Positions 11,791 through 22,399 of a stretch of DNA of 64,000 bases are shown piece by piece. Source of the stretch: Phragmites australis. Taxonomy: Eukaryota; Streptophyta; Magnoliopsida; Poales; Poaceae. The stretch spans positions 5,548,001 through 5,612,000 of the forward strand of contig NC_084940.1 in assembly GCF_958298935.1 (NCBI RefSeq), read 5' to 3'. Below the pieces are notes generated by a model. It was not told the origin of the DNA. It worked only from the letters and a program-made list of their open reading frames with translations, and did not search any database. The position numbers were made by a program, and so were the translations under genes. Position 1 is the stretch's first letter. Every line of letters starts with the position of its first letter.

Positions 11791-12637
11791 ACGACATGAC
11801 CTGATGTGACAATATGGATGTTGGTATAGGCTGCAGTGCAGCGCTGGCCGGACCGTTGGATCTCGCATAGGTCGACGCTGCAACTTTGACCACCAATTTT
11901 GGTGTAACTGGGATAACCACCGTAACTTCAGTCAACATGGATCGTTGGATCGAGGCAAATTCATCTCCCAATCGTCTGATCCGTTTTGACGCTTCGTACC
12001 TGAGAAGATCAGATGGATCCAAATAAGTGTTTTGAAAAGGGGTCTGCTGGGCCGTGTACAAGGAACAGCTCCGCATAATCGGTCCAATTACACCGTACTG
12101 GTTACAGATTTTAAAACCTTTGATCCGAATTGTACCATTCAAATATTTGACCAAATCTCGTCCAAAAGTCCAAAAATAACGTGAATTCCTTGTTTTCGTC
12201 TTTTTATTGTCCCCCTTCCTATGTGCTTATTCTACTAAGAAGCTAAATCATGCTCATTCTACTGTAGATCCGACGGAGTTCTCGTACCTCTCACGGCCTG
12301 CCTTGACTTTGTCTGCTACACGTACCAGTTGCTGTTCTAGTTCGGTTTGTGTTATATGGAAACATATTCTATTTTGCTTAACATTGTGCAATCGAGGATT
12401 TGCCACTGAATAAATTGATGCTTGAGTATTAGTTCACGGCTAAGATTCTAATGCAGCTGATATCACTCTTGATTCGCATTGAAAAGATTCGTGCTTGAGA
12501 AATTTTGGCTAAGATGCTATGCAAGGTGATTGGGAGTTAGCTAGATTGCCATTAAAAAAATTGGCTCTCGAGGATATATTATGGCTAAGACGCTAATGCA
12601 TGGTGATTGGGTGTAGCTATAACTTTGAATTTCTTAG
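11791..12637. other. Intergenic sequence, nothing recognised
   Basis: Mixed composition with no credible gene. The frame at 11768-12154 (minus) has no domain and overlaps the MITE end. Confidence 0.4.
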
Positions 12638-13289
12638 GTCCATTTGAAACGCAGGATTCTCAAAACTCATAAATAGGGGAAACACAGAATTGAGATGGCT
12701 AGGCACTTACATGAATCTAGAATGCAGGAAAGTTTCAAATGAAACATTTGCAATGCAGAAACAAGGGAATTCCAAAACTCAAAGGAAGAAATCCACAAGG
12801 TTGGACCTCATGCTTAGTTTCCTCCAAAATTCCTTTGGAATAGCCGACTCCATAGGAATTTCAAAGGAATTGTGGGGAAGCATTCCTTTGTTCCAAAATG
12901 GCCTCATAGGAAATATTCCTATAGGAATTGAATCTTCTAAAATTTCTAGACTTTTCCTCCATTTCAAAGGGACCCCAGGTCCTGTTTGGATTGGAGGTTT
13001 TGCAGAAGAATTTCAAAGGAAAGCAGTTCCTATGTTTTGCAATCCTCTGGAAAGTCTTGATTTCCTGCATGAAATGGAGGAAAGAAAACATTCATTCAGA
13101 GCCAGGGGAAAGAATCTTCGCTCGCTCTCTCCCTCCCACTGCTTCTCTCTCGTTCCTATGATCCAAACAACCTAAACTTTTCATTGTTGTGTTTTGAATT
13201 TTTGTAGTTTTTGACTTTTCAATCTATCCTATTCCTGTGTTTTTACCCTTTCTTTGTTTTGCATTCCTTTGTTCCAAATAGTGCAATTG
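12638..13289. mobile_element. Non-autonomous TIR element with long inverted ends
   Basis: The left 60 bp (GTCCATTTGAAACGCAGGAT, then a segment containing GGGGAAACACAGAAT) can be aligned with the reverse complement of the right end, which reads CTATTTGGAACAAAGGAATG and then GGGTAAAAACACAGGAAT. The interior is full of short ggaatt/aattcc and tttcaaa repeats. This explains the otherwise puzzling 161-codon frame at 12690-13175, which has no known domain. Superfamily not determined; no clear target duplication. Confidence 0.5.
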
Positions 13290-13751
13290 ACACTTTTGAG
13301 GATGCAAGATGATTCATTACAGCTAGGACTTTGAGCATATAGCAACACTAGAGAATAGAACAGAAAATATTGGACTATATTAGAAAAGAATTGTGGACAT
13401 ATACTCCATGCAATGGTTGCGCTGGTTCTATTATTTGAAGACTTATCTATAAGAAGTCGTGGTTTGGTCTGGCTACTTTAAGCGTTATGTATAAAGATGT
13501 TCATGCCATCAAACTTTGGATATTTTGGTATGAATGATACTACCGATTAAAGTAACTAATGGGTGACTAAATATCAATCTATCTTTCAAAGTTAACATCA
13601 AAACTTATTAAAAGGTTAGTCTACTTAATTCTTATTTGTATATATGCTCTAAATTAAAACATGTTATTGCGTCTCTTTGCAGGTACACCACCTTTTCCTA
13701 TTGTATGCTTACCTGTTTGGGAGAGCTCAACTCTTGTATTCTAGCATGATT
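13290..13751. other. Intergenic sequence, nothing recognised
   Basis: AT-rich sequence between a TIR element and a tandem duplication. No gene or repeat boundary was recognised. Confidence 0.4.
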
Positions 13752-13915
13752 TGGAGTTTAATTATAAGCTAAAATAAAATGATTTAAGCCTTTTTTAATC
13801 TAAAAACAAAACAAGATGGTTCGTCCAAAAAAATGGAGTTTAATTATAAGCTAAAATAAAATGATTTAAGTCTTTTTTAATCTAAAAACAAAACAAGATA
13901 GTTCGTCCAAAAATC
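13752..13915. repeat. 82-bp tandem duplication (two copies)
   Basis: The block beginning tggagtttaattataagc at 13752 repeats from 13834 with an exact 82-bp shift. The copies differ by only a few substitutions (for example aagcc/aagtc and gatgg/gatag). The near identity indicates a recent local duplication in non-coding DNA. Confidence 0.9.
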
Positions 13916-15383
13916 CTTAACCTACCTTGGTTTCTCCCTAGCTCTAAGAATTCTTGCTGAAACTTTACAAACGCCCTTAATATATGACGGAATAAGTATT
14001 AGTACATTCTGCATGTAGTCTCAAGCTCCCAAATTCATGTAGATACGTCGAATACAAATTTTCAATAATGACCATTAACATTTTTTCGCACACAATCTCG
14101 TTTTCCAAAATACCTGGATCCGCTACATGCTCCTTACCGTTAACACATTAATTCTTTTATGAAAGGCAAATGTAAGGCAAACACCAATCAACAGCTTCTT
14201 TTATTTACACAGTACACACCAAATGTAAGGCAAACGTTGTTTCTAGACAACAATGTTAAGACAAACATGGTACGTGAATATTTCACCGGTGAGAAAGGAT
14301 ATTTTTATTGCAACCATGAGCGAACTCCAAAAGCGATGCAATTGGGCAATTGGCTTCTCTTCATTGCCTCAGTCCCTCACTATACGTGAGTGTACATTGT
14401 TGAAATGTTAACATTTCGATTCCCCTCAGAATAGGGTGAATTCTGGCATCCCAAACATCCCTCAATGAGAAAAAGGACAGGTAAACGTCGTCAACAATAC
14501 CGAGAAAATAAAGAACTGTTCATGCTTCATCGATCGACTACGTGCTCTTCTCCTGCCGGCCAGCATCGCGCCCGTATTGTCAGTACGCCACTCGGTCGTC
14601 AAGAAGCATGGAAGCGGGAGAGAGAACCCTCGGTCCTCCCGGTCCAAAAGTTGGCTCCGCCTTTTGCCTTTGCCCTGCCGGCCGGCCGCGCAAGCCTGCA
14701 GCCGGAAGGACAGCGGCCTGCCTGCGAGAGGCGACTGCAAGCGCGCCCGCAGCACAGCGGCAGAGCCGGCCGGGGCCGGGATGCGCGCACGACAGAAACC
14801 GGAGAAATTAACCAAGGGATCGAAGAGAGCAGGCAGGCTCTGAGGGACGAGACCGCGTGGGTATCTTCCTGCTGTACGTACTTGGCTGCGCGTAGCCTGC
14901 GCCGGCCACCCACCATGCATGAACGCTACCTTTCTCGTTTCCTGAGCGTTCTAGCTTAGCTCTTACGGTGCACGTAGCAGCTCATCAGCTACGCAGCCAG
15001 CTAGCCGGCCTTGTATAGCGTGTCCCATGAGAAGCACTGTTCATCGGCCCTGCGCCCCTGCCGGTGCTTGGACTAGCTCAAGACCAGCAGTGATGGTCTG
15101 CGTAGTTGAACGGCCGCTTAGTTTTCAACGGCGTAATGGTCCAACGCGCATGAACTGCAACGGAGGCGCATGCATGCAAGTCTAGCACCAGTGTACGTTG
15201 CGGTTTCGATGGAGAGGACGAACGTCGCTTCAGGGAGCTCAGTGCAATCTGAACGATACTACTGGCTAGCTCGGTCCCAAGCTGTACGTAGATGCAAAGG
15301 CTGAGCTTATCTTGCTTGGCCCGAAAAGAAAAAGAACTATTACCACGGAAAGACAAGACAACGTAGCGCTCTCGACTTGAGAC

Positions 15384-15423
<40 letters not shown>

Positions 15424-16400
15424 GTTTCTTTGTTTCACTCGGCATGCAGTGCAGGGCAGGAAGCGGAGTCCGGAGGAAGAACCAAAGGCGCGCAGAAGGT
15501 GCATGCTGCGCGGCTTTTGTTGCGTGCAGTGCCGGTCCAGGCAGGCTAGGCTCCGTGGTCTGGTCTTTCTCTCCTTTCCTTTGGTGGGCTTTTGCTTGGT
15601 GCTTCTACTTTAGCCGTGTTGCGCGCGGCCGGGCCCAGGATCGTATCTTGAATCCCTGTGGAAAACTAAAGCTCGACACTGAGCTTTAGGAGCTTCCTAG
15701 CTAGGTACATAGCTTCCGCTCAAAAAATAATAAAAGCCAGGTACGTAGCTTGTCTTTTCTATCCACTCCTGCCATTCCATGCAATGCCAATATGCCGTGC
15801 CCCTTGGTTTCTCTCTTTTTCTGCTGGTTTCCTGTAGTGTTAGCTAGCAGTACTGTGGTTGTAATAGATAAAGGTTTCCTTTGGGCGAAGACCGCGGTTT
15901 TATTGTGCGATTAGTGCGAGATACGTACGATGTGAGCCGAACCCACCAGGACTCGAAGTCTGAGTGACGCACGGGAGCTCCGATTTATTTCGGTTTTTTC
16001 AGTTTCTTCGGCGTGGCGCTACAGAAAGGATTACGACGTACTCGTCATCTACGGGATTCTCGATGGGTTCTGGTGATCTTCGGATGGACGCTTTCTTCAA
16101 GCTGTGTGTAGTTGTAGGGCTAGCATGTGTGCGTGCGTTAAATGTGTATGGAGTAGGTCCGTGTGTGTGGGGTGAGTGCGCGCGTGTTTATGTTCAGATA
16201 CTACAGCTGTATTCAGTGGTGAAAAGTAAAAAAAACTTCTTGGTCACAGAGTAAAATCCTGCGTGGGTATGTACTTAACTAATCAGTCAAGTCTCATTTA
16301 ATATTATCCACTCGAGTATTTTTCTTCGTCAGTTGCTTGCTTTCGGCAAGGCATGTTCATGGGGTGGCGTGGCGTTACAGTAACCCGTATCGTAGCATTT
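13916..16400. other. Intergenic region with a GA microsatellite
   Basis: The part from about 14540 to 15700 is GC-rich and open in several frames on both strands, but no translation shows a known domain and no splice pattern suggests exons. A (GA)n run occupies about 15387-15419. The frames at 14465-14959 (plus) and 14462-14920 (minus) mirror each other and are treated as composition artefacts. Confidence 0.4.
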
Positions 16401-16403
16401 AAT

Positions 16404-17300
16404 GTCACAGGATGGCCTGACGAGTGAGCGTGATGACATTAGGTGATGGTACAGGACATGCACGACAACCAGAGCGAGATGTGCGTGCTTAACTATCGTC
16501 ATGATAAGCTAGAAATAACTAGGCTTTATCAGGCATAGGTCTACCATCTGTTTTTGTGTGGTCCATTTGTATGACCATCTTTCCTCTAGTATATAAAGGG
16601 ATGAAGACCTAGCTTGTAGAAATACGGAACACACTCTGTAACAAGTTTACCTAATTCATAAGACAATACACATGACATAGGGCTATTATCCCACGGGAAG
16701 CCTGAACTTGCATAAATCCTTATGTTCTTGAGTCCAATTTGATATACACCCACAGAAAATGTAGATTAACGCACCTATCGTATGGTATACCACGGATTCA
16801 TTGTCAATGATTATCCCCCGACAGTTGGCGTGCCAGGTAGGGGGTCGTTTTTTGAGTTTTCTGCAAGTTTGGAGGCTATGATGGGGCTACCCACATTCAG
16901 ATCCATGGTGGCTACAGAGTCCCGTTCTGACGACCCCGGCCGTCGTAAGGTTTTCGTCATAGGGTGCGACCTAGACGAGCCCAGTATGCTCCAAGTGTGG
17001 GACACCGAGCTGGAGTCCGAGAACTCTGAGACGGAATATGAAGTTTGCATGGTGGCTCATGCAGCGGGGGGCAACAATGACGCTCGTGCTGCAGGAACTG
17101 GAGGTGAGTCCCAGGCCGTAGGCCCAGAGGAAAACCAGCTTGACGCCAGGCATGAAGATGGTCCTATATTGCCCCTGCAACATCAACGCCACCTGGAGGA
17201 ACATATGCATGAGGTTGAGACCTTGGTCGTGTCGTCTTCAAGGACGTTGCACCGCACACGGAACGCGAGCGCCGGGGGCTCTCCCCCCTCGTGATGTCTC
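16404..17300 (+). mobile_element. Ty3/gypsy LTR 3' part plus gag start, truncated
   Basis: A TATA box (atataaa, 16591-16597) is followed by a leader that ends cccccgaca at 16823. Immediately after it comes gttggcgtgccaggta, typical of the primer-binding junction of grass gypsy elements. A 170-codon frame at 16782-17294 then runs through the position of gag but has no domain I can name. The left LTR boundary (about 16404) is a guess, and no matching right LTR is present. Confidence 0.55.
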
Positions 17301-19300
17301 ACCGCTCTGTGGTCAGCAGCTTGACTATGAGGCTATGACCCCTGCACGGAACTTGCATACCGCGCAAGTACTTTTTAGTCATCCGCTGATAGCGGTACCA
17401 GAGGGTTCACCAGTAGTGCCATGGCTGTATAATTTCGCCCTCTTAGTGGGGACTGCCTCACGCCAGACCATGGCAGCTGCCACCTCGTCCACTGTAAGGG
17501 ACGGTAGGATGGTGGTTGGTAGGGTTCACAGTGGGCTCCACAGCAGGAGGAAACCCAAGCTCCCTCAGCGGCAGGGAATATGAGGAGACCTCCACCTCGC
17601 GGGACAGTACACCTACTGACCTATGCGACTCGCTTCACCACCGCGACCTCTGAAACGGGCCACTCGAAAATAGGAGAATCACGCCCAGCGAGAGCAAGAA
17701 AAGGGCAAGCGTCCCTGTCACTCACTGTCCTCTTGTAGGAAAGTGTCATACTCCTCTGTCCCGTCGCTAGGGCCGCGAGAACATTGGCTCTCCCCCCGAG
17801 TGCATGCAGTTGCCCAACAGCAAGTGGCCCCTCATTAGGAGATAAGGTGCAACGCTTTTTCTGCCCGGCTGCGAGAGATGCGTTGGCCGGACAAGTTTTG
17901 ACCAGTTCTAGCCGAAAAATATGATGACAGACTTCCAAGAAGGAAATAAAGAATCAACAAAAGGAAGTGTTATGATTTCAATAAGAAGGGGTATGGAATT
18001 GTACCATATCCTTACAAGAGGGAAGAAGCTTTATCACCATCAAGAACTCAAGCAAGCTCTTATCACGATGACAAACACCAAAAGAAGAGGCCCTCAGCTA
18101 AGTTAAGATCACTCAAGACAAGGGGTAAAGAAAAATATCATCAATATGAGAAGCTTCAAGTGAAGAGGCTTGGCGAAAAAATTTGCTACACATGTCGCGA
18201 AAAGGGATATGTTGGTAAAAATTATCCCAAGGGTAACATTCTTAAACCTAACTCTTTCAATAATAATCAATATTTGCTTAGTAAAGTTAAGAGTGGTACT
18301 TGTGTTCTAAGGTGATTAGTTCACCTTATGCTAATACAAGGGCTATTTGAGTGACTAAGTATCTCGTGACTAACTTTAAAGAATTCAACATGGTTTGGAT
18401 ACCATAAAGTGCTTAATTTGCTAAATAGGTACTTGGAGATGCATTGAAAACTTGGCTCACTTGAGAAGAATTATATTGCATATCTCATATCAAGTTTCCT
18501 TTCAAGTGGTATTTCTCATCATTTGTGGAAAGAACGCCAAATACGAAGATTATTGTTCCAATATCAAGAACCAATGGCATCTCGGTAACAAGTATCTAGT
18601 TTAAAATTTCTAGCCTCCTTAACCTTATATAGTGTGAATATTCACAATCTTTGGTGATTATGAATACTTGATATTGGCTAGGTAGTTTTTGCATGAAATT
18701 TAATATTATTATAAATTGGTGCATTTAATAGTGCTCTACTAGAGCAAAATATTGTGAGTGATACAAGCTATGAATGCTTGGTGTTAGTCATTAAGAAAAA
18801 TATCAAGAAAAGATCAAAAATCAAGAAAATCTCAAGCATCTTATCTCTTTGGATAATCCAGATATTCCGGATTGAATTCGGAAGTTCCGATCTTTGTAAA
18901 CCAAATATTCCAAGCTAAATTTGGAAGTTACAAAATCTGCAGAAGGTTAGAGGTATGTTAAGATGAAGAAAGAAGTTAAAATTGGACCTCCACTTTTAAG
19001 TGCTTCGTTCAAGGGCTCATCAAATGTCCAAGAAGCCATTACATCAATGATGTTCCAGGAGACATTTAAAAGAGGGATGATAATTGATAAAAACTCTTGT
19101 TACAATTTATTATGAATTTTACCTTCATATGTCTTTGTGAGCTATATAAAGTAAAAGAAACGCTAGAGGATTTGAACTTAGTGATAGCTATGGAAGATGA
19201 ACTTAATCTACCATGTGAAGAAAAAATGAGTGAAAAAACTTGTAGATTGCTAAACCATAATTCACATCTTGTGGTAATCTACATTATCTCATGGTTGTAA
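17300..19300 (+). mobile_element. Scrambled retrotransposon debris with a decayed zinc knuckle
   Basis: At about 18184-18234 the translation reads CYTCREKGYVGKNYP, a CCHC zinc knuckle in which the His and last Cys positions are altered. This is the hallmark of gag nucleocapsid. Charged gag-like sequence precedes it in another frame (17921-18106). The following kilobase is AT-rich and contains near-repeats of the form attccggattgaattcgga and attccaagctaaatttgga (about 18864 and 18908), as seen in some LTRs. No LTR pair could be defined. Confidence 0.45.
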
Positions 19301-20169
19301 GTTTATTCTTGACATAAGTATTTTCTTTATAATTTTTTTTACTTTAACTCAAAATATAGGATACATTTCTCTAAATTCTCAAAATTGGCGTGAAAAACTA
19401 AGCACACAGGATATATAGGATATATCCAGCATCATAGCACATTCGTCATCTTCACAGCACCACGTGAACGGCCAATTAGCTTTTAACTAGGTCCGCTAAA
19501 CTACGGGGTATCAGCATGTGAGCCACGTCCTCTGTACAAACTAGATTCGTGCTTAAATAGAAAATAAGTAATAAGTATGTTTATCTAATACAGAGTAGCT
19601 TGCTTTGAACGTCATTAGAAGCAATAAGTAATAAAGATGTTTATCTAACATAGAGTTTATAATTCCTTCTGCCATAGGTATTTATTTGGTTATTTTATTT
19701 TGCAATTCATGTGCGCATGGGATGGTAAAAAGCTACACACACCAATCTGCACGGTGAGCATATTAGTCTGTCGCACTGTCGTATGTACATTTTAAGTTAC
19801 AATACTATACTTTACACGTGATATATATACACACACACGATGCACGTGCAGAATGGCCAAGCACTGAGGAGGCACTTTTTATCAGTCTATTGACGTATGA
19901 CGAGAATTCGTGTTGACATGTAATATTTGCAGGTGTACGAGAATATCTTAGCCGTATCGTGGACAAGACGATTTGAAAGAGATAGTTATAGAAATAAATC
20001 TATTTCTATAAACCTATTTATTTGTACTCAAAGTTAAGTTATAGTTGTATTTGAAATTCAAGTTGCAAGCTTTATCTGAAAGCAATTTTGTTATTTGTCA
20101 TGATGCTACGTATCTAGATAGTTTTATATAAATTTTTAACGCTGTTGCAATGCACGGATAGAAATCTAG
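19300..20169 (+). mobile_element. Possible Helitron 3' part
   Basis: The 3' terminus is suggested by a short hairpin-prone cgctgttgcaatgcacgg (about 20140-20157), followed by CTAG at 20166-20169 and then T. This matches the Helitron rule (hairpin shortly before CTRR, insertion before T), and the GTTGCAATGCACGG core is common in grass Helitrons. The 5' TC end was not found, so the left limit is arbitrary. Confidence 0.4.
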
Positions 20170-21797
20170 TAAATAGAAAAGAACGGAAACCATGTGGAAG
20201 CCTGCATGCATAAGAGTACCCCAAACTAGGTTGATGAAGTGCCGAATGGGCCATCTGAGACGTCCACACCGCGCTGCAGTGACCCAACGGCACCCAACCC
20301 AACTCAAGTCCACGTAGAGCTTCCGATTGGGCCAGGACCAACTACTACAGACACTAACCTAGCCCAGCGATCGGCCCGAGCTAATGCCACACGGAACCAC
20401 AGAGTGACAGAGCATACTAGATCCTCTGGTGGGGTCCGCCTCCCCACCGCCCCCTCCCAATTTCTTGGGGCGCGACCAGTAAAACCCGGCCAGCTCATCC
20501 GCTCTGGCAGCCTCGTCTGGATCCGGCTCTCGCCAAGCACGGGACAGCGTTTTCCGCCCACGACCCGCCGAGATCTTCGGAGCTCCGCACCGCACCCGTC
20601 ACGTGCCCGGTTCCTCAGCCGCGGAGCCGCGCCCGCGCCGTTGGTCGCGACGCACCCGAGCCATCAGCGACGGGCCATGCCGCCACGGGGTCAGGTCAGG
20701 TCAGGTCAGTCAGGATCACGGCGCCCCCACGGAATTTTGCCCCGCGGGGCGCGCGCGTGCCGGCGGCGTCCGCATGACGAGGCTGTGCCCTGTGTTACCA
20801 GCACAGTTCCGTGCTGGAATCGAAGTGTAGGCGAGGAGGATAGGCATGCCACTCATTGTCCGTGTCACATCTGGAACGGTCCTTTTCCAGAGCCGATGGA
20901 ATACGCTACCGCCGATGGAATAATCCTGAGTCCGTCCGTCCGTCCGTCCCCGGAACTCGCTGCGTTCTATGCTTCCGAGGCCCTTGGGACCAGCGGCGCG
21001 GCGGCTGGCTGCTGCTTCCACGCGCGCGGCTTCGGCGGCGCGGCGGCTCTGTCCACCCGACGGCCACGAAGCTGAGCTGGTACGGCCCGCCGTCGTGCGG
21101 GAGGATGCTCTTGGGCAGCTGCCTCGTCCTCGACTTAGCCGGTGAGCACTTGTGCGCCTGCGTTTGAACACTCCTGCTCTCGGAAATGCCTGCGTTTCGT
21201 ATTTTGTCTCGCGTGTGTGGTGCCTTATCTGTGCATTGCGCGACGTGCAAGCAGTTGCGTTTTTTTTTTTTTGCGTGGAAGAGTATCGTCGATAATGTTC
21301 ATTGTTGAATGGCGCATGATATGAGCCAAGCATCTCCCACCTTAACAAGGAAAAGAGCGCGTTTTTTGTTGGGTTAGTCAGGGATTAGTATTCGAGGTTA
21401 ACCTTTAAACCAATCGTTATAAGCGCTTTGAATGAATTTTAAAACGACACATGCGTATGGCCAAGAAGCAACAAGGTCCCATAGCACCCACTCCAACTCC
21501 CAAGGAATCCGAAGGCCAGGATCCTTCCACCACATGCAATCCAACGGACTCAACTTCACCCGCAAACTAACACCTATGCGGTCGCTCCCAATTAGGCCAA
21601 AGTAATGTCTATCTCATCCACATCATATAGACACTAGTCAACAGATTATCTCTCCAATACAAATTTTCTTTTAGATCTTAAAATATGTGTTCACGTCTAA
21701 GTTTTAATTGGTCTATATTTATTTGCATGCTTTATACAACACATGAATATGGACACTGATAGTTCTATTGTGCCTAGTTTATATCTTATCAAATATA
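20170..21797. other. GC-rich orphan segment and AT-rich flank
   Basis: The stretch 20236-21170 is GC-rich with two short microsatellites: a ggtca repeat near 20693-20715 and a cgtc repeat near 20932-20950. A 278-codon plus-strand frame (20239-21075) and a 210-codon minus-strand frame (20716-21348) overlap in opposite directions. Neither shows a domain. A gtgagc after 21139 could be a splice donor, so an unidentified exon is possible but not supported. The remainder to 21797 holds nothing I recognise. Confidence 0.35.
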
Positions 21798-22051
21798 ATT
21801 CCTCTTGTCATAAAATACTTGTCATTTTTATTTTTTACGATCTTTGATGTACAACTTTGACTATTATTTTTTTTATTAAAATATAGTTATAATATTAATA
21901 AAAATATAATGTTATAAAAATATTTTTCAATACAATTTACACATATAATTTTTATGTTTCTAAACTAAATATTTTAGAACCTATTGACAATCAAAATTTT
22001 AAAAGTTTATCTAGATCTTTATCAGAACAACAAGTATTTATGATCGGAGGG
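21798..22051. mobile_element. Stowaway-like MITE upstream of the carbonic anhydrase gene
   Basis: The ends are inverted repeats: cctcttgtcataaaatacttg on the left (from about 21801), and the right end reverse-complemented reads CCCTCCGATCATAAATACTTG. TA lies on both sides, and the interior is AT-rich and non-coding. It ends about 350 bp before the start codon of the carbonic anhydrase gene. Confidence 0.72.
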
Positions 22052-22399
22052 TATTAGCTTACCCTTTCTCTTCTTTAACTTTTTATCATATCATAAAAAA
22101 ATCATTTATGAATTTATTACTTAATGTCAAAAAAATAAGTTAACTTGGAGCATTTGGAATGATTTTTTTCATCCAATTTCAGCCACAAAACGGTTCAATC
22201 ACCCTAATTAATTCTTTTCCCGGAAAAAATAAACCACCGCCTCGTCCTCGATTCCTCCGCCACATCGCCGTCGTCTCCTCCGCCTCCTGTCTATCCTCTC
22301 GTCCAACTAAAAGCACCGGCCATTGCGGCACCAAGCTTTCCCTCAAATGCCCGAGACCCCAACGCCGCGACGCGAGAACCCGCACCGCCCCGTCCTCAC

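Noticed and set aside
12690..13175. 161-codon plus-strand frame
   Set aside because: Lies wholly inside an inverted-repeat element made of ggaatt-like words; no domain and mirrored by minus-strand frames.
14462..14959. Overlapping long frames on both strands
   Set aside because: Composition-driven; neither strand shows a domain or splice structure.
15387..15419. CRISPR-like or satellite array
   Set aside because: It is a plain GA microsatellite; no repeat-spacer structure is present anywhere in the window.
20239..21075. 278-codon plus-strand frame as a gene
   Set aside because: Low-complexity Pro/Arg/Ser translation, no domain, contains microsatellites and is overlapped by minus-strand frames.
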